The position numbers were made by a program, and so were the translations under genes. The notes below the pieces were generated by a model. The model worked only from the letters and a program-made list of their open reading frames with translations, was not told where the DNA came from and did not search any database. From Ardenticatenaceae bacterium (GTDB lineage: Bacteria > Chloroflexota > Anaerolineae > Promineifilales > Promineifilaceae): DNA of 64,000 bases. Below, in pieces: positions 26,592-35,222 of the stretch; position 1 is the stretch's first letter, and the number at the start of each line of letters is the position of its first letter. The DNA lies in assembly GCA_020634375.1 (NCBI GenBank), contig JACKBX010000009.1:266526-330525 (forward strand), written 5' to 3'.

Positions 26592-29500
26592 TTAGCTGTG
26601 ACCATTGGTTTTTTGCTTACCTTTATCAAATGGGCCAGTGTCATGAAGCAAACCGGTATCAGGAGTGTCGGTGGGCGTGTCCACATATACAAAAGTTTCA
26701 AGCCCTAAAACGCGATTGACCTCTCTGGCTGCTGTACGCAAAATGCTTTCAGCATCAGGCGCAGCATAGACACGAGCCGTCATTTCACGCAAAGTTTGTT
26801 CTAAGGTCGCACGTCCTTGAATTTCTTCAAAGAGTTGTATGTTGCGGATCACAGTTGCTGCCTGGTCAACCAGACTTTTGATTTGTCGTATTTCTTCATC
26901 TGCCAGGGAGACAGGACGTGCCGATTGGCCGGTAATCAGCCCAAACCAGCGATCACCCACTGTGAGCGGGAAGCCTACAATGCCGCGAATGTTAATATCG
27001 GCAAAGGCTGTTGCTGCGGCCTCATTTATGCGCTCGTCCATTGTTACATCCGAGATGAGAGTTGGCGCAGATGCATCTAACGCATTAAAGGCTGGGAATT
27101 GTGTGATAGGTAAGGTTGTCCCGGCAAGAATCTGCGTATATTCGGGTTTTTGCGCCCAGGTTGCGGCCACTGTCAATTTGTCTGGGTTCTCATCCCAGGG
27201 TTGATTGAATAGAATGATGATGGCACGCTCTAGGTTTTGCAAGGTGGTGTATGTGACGATTGCTCTAAGCACTTCGTCGAGAGTGTTGGCTTCTACCAGT
27301 TGCTCGCTAGCTGCGTAAAGTTGCTCGGTACGAGTGAGGGCTTGTTGAGTTTGCTCGAAGAGGCGTGCGTTTTGAACGGCCGCTGCGGCCTGGAAGACGA
27401 TGGTTTCAGCCAGTCGTAGTTCCTCTTCTGTAAACTTGCGGTCAGGATCAAAGATGTCGATGCCAACCGTGCCAATTACTGCGTTGCCCACAAGCAAGGG
27501 AATGATGGCAAGGCTTTGAATGCCTTGTTCCATCACGGCTTCATGTATTTGTTCAGCCATCGGGTTATTTGGCGCGTCTTCAACGACCACTGTGCTGTGG
27601 GTGCTCATAACTTGTTTGTTAAGCGCATTGTTGGCGACAGGAATAAGCATTCCCAAGGCACTGGGCGCATCAAGCATACCCATGTATTCGGCAACAATTT
27701 GGAAATGCGTGCGTGCGTCGTTCAGGAGGGTGACGCGGACTTGTTGGGCGTTGATCGCGTCGGCTGTTTCTGTTGCAATGATTTGTAAGCTTTCTTCCAG
27801 GCTGAGGGCGGTGGATACCAGGGAGACGATGTGGTTGATGCTGATAAGCTCTTCGCTACGTCTTTGGGCTTGAGCCAACGCTTTCTCAGTTTGGGCAGAC
27901 AGTCTTAAATTTTCTAGGTGTGAGCTGAGTTGTTGGGTGACGGCAGCAGTTAAGTTGGCGGTGGTTTCGTCCCCTCCGATGATTTCTAGCTCGCCGATGG
28001 TTTGTCCCTGCACTTGGAGGGGTTGGCGAATAGCTTCGGATGTCGGCGAGGCGAGGGCTTCGGAGGCAACGGCCGTTACCCGTTCCTGGTCATACACAAA
28101 TGCTTGATTCTCGTAAGCCTCTTGTAGATATGCTTCCCAGCTTGTACGGGTCAGGCGGCCAATAGCTTGTTCCGCCTCATGACGATACCGTTCTGCCTCA
28201 TCCAGCAAGCGCAAACTTTCCACTTGCTGCGACACTTGCTGCACAACGGCAGCGGCTATCGAAACTTCCTCCTCCGTCCAGTCATGCTTATCACTGGTCT
28301 CAACTTGCAACATGCCAATGGCTTCATCTGCAACAGTGATGGGCATTTCTAGCACATTGTTTGTGACCGAGCGGGGAGCAATTTCTTCGATTTGCCTGGT
28401 TTCTTCTGTTTCTAAGTCAAAGGCATAGGCAAGTTTTTCCTGGCGATCAATGGCATTCAAATAGTCTGCCCATCCTTCACGGGTGACACGATGTAAATAC
28501 GCAGCTACTTCTATATTCGCCTGTCGTGTTTCTGCATATAACCGTGCATTTTCAATTGAGACGGCAAGCTGACTGGCTAATGTTTCAAAGGCAGGCAGCA
28601 CCTCTTCTGTTAGCCCCCCTAACTCTGTGCTTTGCACATCCAATACACCAAGTACCTGTCCAGCAATCAGCAGTGGAACAGCTATTTCCGAGCGGGTTTC
28701 TGGCAGCAATGGGTTTGGATGAAATATTCTGGAGACTGTGGTGTCTGGAACAACAACCCCGCGTCTCTCAAAGGCCGCTGTGCCATTAATGGATGCGGGA
28801 TTAATCGGCAAACTATGACGCCGCTCTAGCAACTCTTGACCCGTAAAACCTGCTGCTGCATGTAAGATCAAAGATTGTTGTAATGAATCAGTTAAATAGA
28901 TTTGTACGTGATACAGCTCGAACCGTTCACGGATTAACTCGGTAGCTTCGATGAGAAGGCTGTTCAGGTCTCTGGTTTGAGCAAGGCTGTAACTGACTTC
29001 TGCGGCCAGTGCCAAATCGCGTGTGCGGTTGGCGATCCGTTCTTCCAGTGATGCTTGTATCTCCTGTAAGGTTTGGTTTGTTGTGCGGTAGTTTTTTAAG
29101 GTGCTGTTGAGTGTCCTGAGAGTGAGGCTGACGAGTACAGTCATGATGACCATGTTGCCTGCCGAGGAAGTGGCGTTAACTAATGCAGTGCCTGGCATGG
29201 GAGGAATCAGTTGCCCACTGTATTCCAGATAGAAGAGGAACGCGCCAATGGCAATGCTTAAGATGGTGAGAAGAATGGCTGCGCCAGAACCGGCGACGAC
29301 ACCTGCCAGCACAACTAATACGAAGAAGCTGGTGACAATGGTGATTGACAAACCGGATATAAAGAACCCAATGAGAGTGACAAACAACCAGAAGATAGTG
29401 ATGGTAGCCCAACTTGTTACTTGTACATACTTGCGGTGGAGAGCAAGGAGGAGGGCAAAGCTGACCAACACGCTTGCGCCATTGAGCAGTGTGGCGTTGA

Positions 29501-29654
29501 AGTCGGGATTAAAGAAGATGGCAATAATGGTGTTGATGATGAAGATGACGGTGAGGACGAGCAGGATAATGTTAAGGAGCTGTGCGATCCGTGTTTTATC
29601 GTCGTCATCTGGGAAGATGGGCGGTGACAGAAGTCGTTTGATCCGGTTGAGCAT
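26592..29654 (-). CDS. Polytopic membrane multi-GAF sensor, no output domain
   Basis: This 1020-aa protein has the N-terminal motif PPIFPDDDDKTRIAQLLN, about six membrane helices to residue 195, and a coiled coil. It then shows GAF 215-385, two consecutive half-GAF modules (TREGWADYL near 395 and TRTSWEAYL near 515), GAF 620-780, GAF 790-960, and the C-terminal module (LREMTARV...AAREVNRVLG) 960-1010. No PAS and no output domain are seen. Its ATG overlaps the stop of the upstream gene by one base (TAATG), so translation is coupled. The double half-GAF is unique to this member. Confidence 0.85.
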   Translation of the reverse strand: MLNRIKRLLSPPIFPDDDDKTRIAQLLNIILLVLTVIFIINTIIAIFFNPDFNATLLNGASVLVSFALLLALHRKYVQVTSWATITIFWLFVTLIGFFISGLSITIVTSFFVLVVLAGVVAGSGAAILLTILSIAIGAFLFYLEYSGQLIPPMPGTALVNATSSAGNMVIMTVLVSLTLRTLNSTLKNYRTTNQTLQEIQASLEERIANRTRDLALAAEVSYSLAQTRDLNSLLIEATELIRERFELYHVQIYLTDSLQQSLILHAAAGFTGQELLERRHSLPINPASINGTAAFERRGVVVPDTTVSRIFHPNPLLPETRSEIAVPLLIAGQVLGVLDVQSTELGGLTEEVLPAFETLASQLAVSIENARLYAETRQANIEVAAYLHRVTREGWADYLNAIDRQEKLAYAFDLETEETRQIEEIAPRSVTNNVLEMPITVADEAIGMLQVETSDKHDWTEEEVSIAAAVVQQVSQQVESLRLLDEAERYRHEAEQAIGRLTRTSWEAYLQEAYENQAFVYDQERVTAVASEALASPTSEAIRQPLQVQGQTIGELEIIGGDETTANLTAAVTQQLSSHLENLRLSAQTEKALAQAQRRSEELISINHIVSLVSTALSLEESLQIIATETADAINAQQVRVTLLNDARTHFQIVAEYMGMLDAPSALGMLIPVANNALNKQVMSTHSTVVVEDAPNNPMAEQIHEAVMEQGIQSLAIIPLLVGNAVIGTVGIDIFDPDRKFTEEELRLAETIVFQAAAAVQNARLFEQTQQALTRTEQLYAASEQLVEANTLDEVLRAIVTYTTLQNLERAIIILFNQPWDENPDKLTVAATWAQKPEYTQILAGTTLPITQFPAFNALDASAPTLISDVTMDERINEAAATAFADINIRGIVGFPLTVGDRWFGLITGQSARPVSLADEEIRQIKSLVDQAATVIRNIQLFEEIQGRATLEQTLREMTARVYAAPDAESILRTAAREVNRVLGLETFVYVDTPTDTPDTGLLHDTGPFDKGKQKTNGHS

Positions 29655-31162
29655 TATTGCCTTCCTTCGGTACGGCCGTTACCCACAACAGTTTTTCGAC
29701 TCAATTCGATACTGGTCCGTTGCGTACCGAGTGCGCGTCCTAATTCGCGGGCTGCCACTTGCAAAACAGCCTCAATATCCGTTGCATTTTGAATGCGACG
29801 GCCAATCTCATTAATCTTGGTTTGCCGTTCGGCCTGATGATGTGCTTGTTCAAAGAGACGGGCGTTGCGCAGTGCAATGGCTACCTGGCTGGCAATGGAT
29901 TCCAGCAAACGGACATCTTCTTCGGACAAGCCGTTGACGACATTGTGCTGCACATCTATCACGCCGATAAGGGTGTCACCGTAGACAATGGGCACGGCCG
30001 TTTCCGCTTGAGTTTCTGGTAGCAAGGGGTTGGGCAACCAGCCAGGTTCCTGAGAGACATCGGGGATGAGAACGGTCGTTTTCGTTGTTGCCGCACGCCC
30101 AACCAACCCCTGATCCAATTGCAGCGAGTGATTAGCAGCCAATAGGGCCATGCCCGCTTCACCCGTACCACCAGCCATTTCTAACTTTTGCTCCTCTTCA
30201 TTGAGCAAGTAAATATGCGTGTGGTAATAATCAAACGCCGATCGCACCTGATTAACCACCTCTGTGACCAATTGTGTCTGATTCAAAATAGTAGAAAGAC
30301 TACGACTGACTTCCGTACTGAGCCGCAAAGCGCGAGTTCGGTCAGCAACCCGTTGTTCCAACTCGACATAAGTTTCGTGCAAGAGGGCTGTCATATCGGC
30401 AAACGCACGCGAGAGCTGCCCAAGTTCATCTCGTCTGTTAAGGGGTTCAATGGGTTGGAAATCACTGCCAGCGACCCGTCCCGTTTGCTCGATCAACTCG
30501 GCGACGGGTTCGGTGATACTGCGCCAGGTGAAATAAGCGACCAGACCACCACCAATGACGGCAAGGACAGTAGCGATAATCCAATTGAGACGCAAATTGC
30601 TTTGCAATTTTAATTGGGCAGCAAGCGTTTCATTGGCTAATTCTTGCGAAGCAACACGCAGCGCTTCAAGTTGTGTGTCAAACCGCCGTTGTTGAGAGGT
30701 TAATTCAGTATGGCGCAGCACCTGAGCTTGCGCCCATTGCTTGTCTTCGGCTGTCAGAACTAATTGTGCGCTTAGCTCGATCAGGTTTTTCCCCAGATCG
30801 TTTAACTCAGTCATCAAGGTGGGGTTCTGATCTAATAGACCGACCTCGCTTTGTATGATGACGGCTTCCAAATTTGCCAGTTCTTGATCAAAGGATGCGA
30901 TTTGAGCCGTTAAATCTTGTTGGATGAAGCCGCCTGTTTGCCGCGTTAGCAACATGCGGTCTATAGTTGCTGATGAATTAGACCACGCACGTTCCAGGGC
31001 GCTTGCCGAGTCTAGTAGCTGCGTATTAGCTGCCACTGTGTCATTGGTGTTGGAGACTGCGTTAGTGAACCACAGTCCCAGGCCGCTGGTGGTCACGACA
31101 ATGAGACTCAAGAATAAAAAGCCGAGGCTAAGACGCTGGCCGAGTGATAAATTGACTCTCAT
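29654..31162 (-). CDS. Four-helix-bundle/HAMP/GAF membrane sensor, no output domain
   Basis: This 502-aa protein has a membrane helix 12-32, an all-helical periplasmic region 33-190 of the MCP-type four-helix-bundle kind, and a second helix 192-214. HAMP 215-268, one GAF 285-450 and the shared C-terminal half-GAF-like module 450-490 follow. The GAF and tail are close paralogues of those in the gene at 32233-34704, while the periplasmic parts differ, which shows input-domain swapping. It sits directly after an orphan type I binding protein. In TorT/TorS a binding protein of this fold partners a helical-bundle sensor, so a similar ligand-protein contact is plausible. ATG 31162 has AGAGG upstream. 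Confidence 0.87.
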   Translation of the reverse strand: MRVNLSLGQRLSLGFLFLSLIVVTTSGLGLWFTNAVSNTNDTVAANTQLLDSASALERAWSNSSATIDRMLLTRQTGGFIQQDLTAQIASFDQELANLEAVIIQSEVGLLDQNPTLMTELNDLGKNLIELSAQLVLTAEDKQWAQAQVLRHTELTSQQRRFDTQLEALRVASQELANETLAAQLKLQSNLRLNWIIATVLAVIGGGLVAYFTWRSITEPVAELIEQTGRVAGSDFQPIEPLNRRDELGQLSRAFADMTALLHETYVELEQRVADRTRALRLSTEVSRSLSTILNQTQLVTEVVNQVRSAFDYYHTHIYLLNEEEQKLEMAGGTGEAGMALLAANHSLQLDQGLVGRAATTKTTVLIPDVSQEPGWLPNPLLPETQAETAVPIVYGDTLIGVIDVQHNVVNGLSEEDVRLLESIASQVAIALRNARLFEQAHHQAERQTKINEIGRRIQNATDIEAVLQVAARELGRALGTQRTSIELSRKTVVGNGRTEGRQ

Positions 31163-31183
31163 GAATAACCTCTTTGTGGTAGA

Positions 31184-31215
31184 GACCCAGAAGGCCCGTA
31201 ACGGCCTTCTGGGTC
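31184..31215 (-). promoter_or_regulatory. Intra-operon hairpin after the binding-protein gene
   Basis: A perfect 13-bp stem, GACCCAGAAGGCC (31184-31196) with GGCCTTCTGGGTC (31203-31215), lies between the binding-protein stop and the next ribosome site. On the minus strand no T-run follows, so it is not a classic terminator. Such hairpins after binding-protein genes often protect the upstream mRNA from 3' decay, giving more binding protein than its partners. That role is inferred. Confidence 0.75.
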
Positions 31216-31222
31216 GGGGCCG

Positions 31223-32167
31223 TTAATTTGTGATTAAGGCCAGTTCGACGGGAATATAGTCTGGGACTTCTTCGCCGTTGAGATGCTTGACGGCCGTTTC
31301 GACTCCCAAGCGCCCCATTTCTCCCGGTTGCTGTGCAATCGTTGCATTGATCTGGTCGTTTTCCAGTGCCGTGATGGCATCATCAATGGCATCAAAGCCT
31401 ACAAAGACCATCTCATCTGCACGCCCCGCTTCTTCAGCGGCAAGCCGTGCACCCAAAATCATTTCGTCATTGTGTGCAAAAACGCCAACAATATCATCTT
31501 CAGAAGCTAAAATATCGGCAAAAGCCGCTTGTCCTTGATCCCGGCCAAAATCTCCCGTTTCTTGGGCGACAATGGTAATGTCGGGGTAAGAGGCAAGCCC
31601 TTCATTAAATCCAAGGCCGCGATCTCTTGCAGCAGATGTTCCCGCTGTGCCGGTCAGTTCCACGACATTGCCTTTTTCGTTGACCGTTTCTGCTAGATAG
31701 TCAGCGGCCATTCGTCCGCCCGCCTCATTGTCAGAAGCAATATGGGCAACGACAACGGCCGTGTCTGCGCTGCGGTCAACGGTAAAGACGGCAATCCCGG
31801 CTGCATCGGCGGCTTCCAACTCACTAACAACACCGCTGCCATCCACCGGAATGATGATCATGGCATCTACTTCCAAATCAATCATTTCATTGATTTGACC
31901 TTGCTGTGTTGTCAAATCGTCACCTGCCTGGCGCACAACGATTTCGCTGTTCAAACGAGCAGCGGCCTCCTCAGCTCCTTCTTGCAAGGTGACGAAAAAG
32001 GGGTTGGTGTCATTAGGAATCAGTAAACTAATTGTGTAACCATCTTCTGCACCGGTAGATTCGGGCGTTGCAGAATTGTCCGTGTTCGATCCACAGCCAA
32101 CTACCAGCAATCCGATCAATCCTAGAACAATGATGAACAAGCGCGTGTACTTCAACTGTGTATGCAT
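31223..32167 (-). CDS. Orphan sugar-type (ribose/galactose-like) binding lipoprotein
   Basis: This 314-aa protein is a type I periplasmic binding protein (Peripla_BP_4, RbsB-like) with a lipoprotein signal (LLVVGCG). The mature domain begins ISLLIPNDTNPFF, and contains VDAMIIIPVDG, VFTVDRSAD, the hinge-region VVELTGTAGTSAARDRGLGF, and GVFAHNDEMILGA, all typical of the family. No permease or ATPase for sugar uptake is present; instead it is embedded between two membrane sensors. LuxP with LuxQ and TorT with TorS are known cases where such a protein presents a ligand to a sensor. I infer the same here. The ligand is unknown. The gene is followed by a strong hairpin that may raise its expression. 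Confidence 0.88.
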   Translation of the reverse strand: MHTQLKYTRLFIIVLGLIGLLVVGCGSNTDNSATPESTGAEDGYTISLLIPNDTNPFFVTLQEGAEEAAARLNSEIVVRQAGDDLTTQQGQINEMIDLEVDAMIIIPVDGSGVVSELEAADAAGIAVFTVDRSADTAVVVAHIASDNEAGGRMAADYLAETVNEKGNVVELTGTAGTSAARDRGLGFNEGLASYPDITIVAQETGDFGRDQGQAAFADILASEDDIVGVFAHNDEMILGARLAAEEAGRADEMVFVGFDAIDDAITALENDQINATIAQQPGEMGRLGVETAVKHLNGEEVPDYIPVELALITN

Positions 32168-32232
32168 CGTACTTTTAGACCTCCAGTAAACATAAAGACT
32201 AAGACCTCGACAAAATCGGCCAGATGTACAAT

Positions 32233-34704
32233 TTATTTCTCCCCATTTCCATCACGAACCTTCAGATAGACGCGTGATTGTTTCGCCCCAACCGCCTGAC
32301 CTAGCTCTCGCACAGCCACTTGCATGGCAAGATTAACATTATCAGTTTGCAAAATCTTCCGGCTAATCGCGTTAATCAACGCTTCTTGCTCCGCGACTTG
32401 TTGTGTCTCTTGGTAAAGGCGGGCATTGCGCAGCGTAATGGCGATCTGGTTGGCAATGGAACGCAGCAGTTCTGTGTCGGGTTCTTGTAATCCGTCTGTC
32501 AGGTTATGCTGCACATCAAGAACCCCCAGCACTTCTTCACCCAATGCAATTGGCACTGCAACTTCTGCCCGTGTCTCTGGCAGCAAGGGGTTCGGAAGCC
32601 AGTCTGGGGCTTGTTCGACATCGGGAACGAGTACGGCCGTGTTGGAAACAGCCGCTTTCCCTACCAGACCCTGCCCTGGATTCAAACTGTGTCCCCTATC
32701 TAGCATCTGCTGACCCGCATCACCCGTGCCCCCGGCCATGCGCAACTTTTCCTGCTTCTCATCAAAGAGATAAATATGAACATGGTAATAATCAAAGGCA
32801 TCACGTACCTGTTCCACAACAGCACGAACCAGGTCTGCTTCATCAAGAATCGTGGACAAACGCCGGCCAACTTCAACGCTGGTTTCCAAAGCAGCAGTAC
32901 GTTGCTGCACTCGATGCTCCAATGTGCCCACCAATTCGCTAAGCTGGGTCGTCATCGCATTAAAACTGCTACCCAAAATACCAACCTCATCCTGCGATGT
33001 GATCTCAACCTTTGTGTCCAGGTTGCCAGCCATAATGTTTTCCGCTGCTTCAGTCAATTCGATGATGGGACGAGAGAACCGGCGTGCTACCACCACAGCG
33101 ATTAGCAACACGCCACCAACTACCAGCAAGGTCGCAAAAATGGTTGCCCGCGTTTGCACCTGAACCGGAGCCAGGAATACCTCTTGCGGTTGATAAAAAG
33201 CGACAACCCAGGATTTTGTGCTAAGAGGTGCTACAGCAACCGAGTCTGGAGTGGTCTCGCCTGGATGGGTCTCTGACACAAAAACGGGTTGCTCAGTCGC
33301 GTTGCGCAACCCTTCGGCAAAGGCTGGTAGGTTCGTGCCGGATTCTATGGTGGCAAAAGACGGTAGCCGTTGTGCTGCTATGAGCGTATCCAACTCTTGT
33401 TGTGTCAATGGCACAACAGGGTTGAGTACCAGGTTGTTGTCAAGCCCTTCAGCTAATCGAATGTAATAGTCATCAAGTAGGACGGGGATTGATTGGTCAC
33501 CGAGTAAGCCTGTGTTATCGTAAACAATTTGCTGGATAATACCGACGTTATAGCGTACACGTACAAAACCTACTACATGGCCCGTAACAGCACGCACGGG
33601 GGCGCTAAAGTAAATGTTTAATCCTCCACTGGTGGGAGAGATTTCAAAATCGCTGGCATGTGGTTGGGATAACCGCAGTGCATCTTGAAAATAAGCTCGG
33701 CCTGCTTCATTTGTCCCCACATCGCTGGTGTTGGTGTCGAGTAGGTCGTTGCCATCAAGATCGAGCAGAGCATATGAGGAGATGTATGTCACATCCAGGC
33801 GGGCTAACTGACGCAGTAGGTTGCGTGCCTGGCGTTCTGTATCTGAGCCTTGCCTTTCGTCTGGCGATAAGGCCATGTAGTCGGAGAATGCCCCGAGGCC
33901 AGCGTGAGAATTTATGAGATTGAGGTTGGTTTCGATAAATGTGTCAACGGCCGTTGCTGTCTGTGTTGCTGCACCAACCAAAGCCTGTTCTGCTGAGGCT
34001 GTCAGCGCCCGCTGCGTCAATATGCCGTTGATGCTGCTGATAGTGGCGGCAGAGATAATGGCCGTTGCGGCGACAAAGGTTAGCAAACGTGTTTGAATGT
34101 CGCCCGCAAGTTGGTGTCGCATAAATTCCAACACGGCCGTTAGGCCAATAGCGATGGTAACGACGGGGAAGAAAATACGCAGGGCCAGAGAACTCTGAAT
34201 GCTAAATCGCTCAATGAATGACGTTTGTCCACCAAGCCAGATTATGCCAATTAGAATGAGATAAAATGGCTGCCACCACAGCCAATCAACCGGCATTAAC
34301 AAGAGGCCGATTAACAAAACCAAAAAAGCGCCGCCAAAAAATAGATAGTAATCAGCCCCACTGTATACAAAAGCCAGGCTTCCAGACATGAGAACCACAT
34401 CTGTGAGGAGCACAAGTGTGGCTAATCGTAAACGCCCGGCTTTATTGACAAAGTGTGCAATACCAGCAAACAGAATTGCCATGAAAAGCAGGATGGCTGC
34501 ATAAAGTGCCTGTGTGATTCCTGTTGAAAAATAAAGACCTAGCTGAAACGCGATTCCCAAGACGATCGTGGGTATTCCGACCAGCATGACAACGACGAAT
34601 CGACGCAGCCGTTGTTTTTGCTCTAAGCTGGCATGGCCACTTCCCGCTATCTTGTCGATAAACTGGTCTAATCTGCTGAATAATGAGTTTATGGGTTTAA
34701 CCAT
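32233..34704 (-). CDS. Polytopic Cache/HAMP/GAF membrane sensor, first gene of the sensor operon
   Basis: This 823-aa protein is predicted to hold seven or eight membrane helices in residues 28-215, then an extracytoplasmic Cache-type domain about 216-505. The Cache region includes ISSYALLDLDGNDLLDTN and the GRAYFQDAL/YFSAPV motifs typical of dCache_1. A further helix 515-537, HAMP 540-590, coiled coil, GAF 610-770 and the shared C-terminal half-GAF-like module follow. No kinase or other effector domain is present. Dual N-terminal inputs (membrane helices plus Cache) are unusual. ATG 34704 is preceded by GAGG five bases away. It lies immediately upstream of the orphan binding lipoprotein, 65 bases apart, which suggests a shared ligand. 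Confidence 0.87.
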   Translation of the reverse strand: MVKPINSLFSRLDQFIDKIAGSGHASLEQKQRLRRFVVVMLVGIPTIVLGIAFQLGLYFSTGITQALYAAILLFMAILFAGIAHFVNKAGRLRLATLVLLTDVVLMSGSLAFVYSGADYYLFFGGAFLVLLIGLLLMPVDWLWWQPFYLILIGIIWLGGQTSFIERFSIQSSLALRIFFPVVTIAIGLTAVLEFMRHQLAGDIQTRLLTFVAATAIISAATISSINGILTQRALTASAEQALVGAATQTATAVDTFIETNLNLINSHAGLGAFSDYMALSPDERQGSDTERQARNLLRQLARLDVTYISSYALLDLDGNDLLDTNTSDVGTNEAGRAYFQDALRLSQPHASDFEISPTSGGLNIYFSAPVRAVTGHVVGFVRVRYNVGIIQQIVYDNTGLLGDQSIPVLLDDYYIRLAEGLDNNLVLNPVVPLTQQELDTLIAAQRLPSFATIESGTNLPAFAEGLRNATEQPVFVSETHPGETTPDSVAVAPLSTKSWVVAFYQPQEVFLAPVQVQTRATIFATLLVVGGVLLIAVVVARRFSRPIIELTEAAENIMAGNLDTKVEITSQDEVGILGSSFNAMTTQLSELVGTLEHRVQQRTAALETSVEVGRRLSTILDEADLVRAVVEQVRDAFDYYHVHIYLFDEKQEKLRMAGGTGDAGQQMLDRGHSLNPGQGLVGKAAVSNTAVLVPDVEQAPDWLPNPLLPETRAEVAVPIALGEEVLGVLDVQHNLTDGLQEPDTELLRSIANQIAITLRNARLYQETQQVAEQEALINAISRKILQTDNVNLAMQVAVRELGQAVGAKQSRVYLKVRDGNGEK

Positions 34705-35222
34705 ATGGACCTCGTTGTGGCCATGTTTGAACTGGCCTTACTGGGGGCGCACGCATCGTGCGATATAAATGTGTAGGCGGGGGGGATACGCTTTGAGGGG
34801 TACCAACACACCAAACAACACACCCAACCATTGGGAAAACCTTGAAGGTTGGCCTGCTTTGCCCAGGTCAGCGGTGTATGGAAATGCACTTAATTCTCCT
34901 CTTCACCGAGCTGTGCTGTTGTTTGTCGTAAAGCTACAAAGTGATGTTTGCAATACGCTTTCCTGAGAGGAATCGTTATCTGCTAACTTGCAAACTCAAT
35001 ATGTTGAATTACATCCTGTGATAGTATGATGATGCTTGCTATGGACTTCTTGCTCGGTAAGAATCCTCTATCCTCAGCCTGAAGGCTTGTGTTGTATGAT
35101 AGCATAAAAGACGAAGACAACCGCGTGAAGAAGACGTAATGTCGGGCACTTTGGGATGGGAAAATAGTCCCGAATGGGATGGGTAAATTCAACTTGGTAC
35201 TTGTAATCTTATCCCTCTCTCC
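34705..35222. other. 518-base intergenic region before the sensor operon
   Basis: No gene or RNA is recognised here; short open frames look random. It must carry the leader and probably the promoter of the minus-strand sensor operon, and the 3' end of gatB. The clearest structure is CGCACG-CAT-CGTGCG at 34748-34762, about 45-58 bases before the operon start, a candidate operator or leader hairpin. I could not find a convincing -10/-35 pair. Confidence 0.5.
34748..34762 (-). promoter_or_regulatory. Palindrome in the sensor-operon leader
   Basis: CGCACG and CGTGCG form a perfect six-base inverted repeat with a three-base centre. Its place in the leader of the operon makes it a candidate protein-binding site or small hairpin. 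No regulator can be named. Confidence 0.4.

Noticed and set aside
8519..34704. Similar stretches repeated many times, at first sight like a DNA repeat array
   Set aside because: The repeats are at protein level (GAF blocks with NPLLPxTRxE-AVP), with diverged codons and uneven spacing; not a CRISPR or tandem DNA repeat.
12265..34704. Calling the six large sensors histidine kinases
   Set aside because: Search by eye for the H box (SHELRTP type), N box, and G boxes found them only in the protein at 8519-12250.
34705..35222. Possible small gene (69 aa, minus) or RNA in the gap before the sensor operon
   Set aside because: The short frame has no ribosome site or known motif, and no tRNA-like or riboswitch-like fold could be made out.
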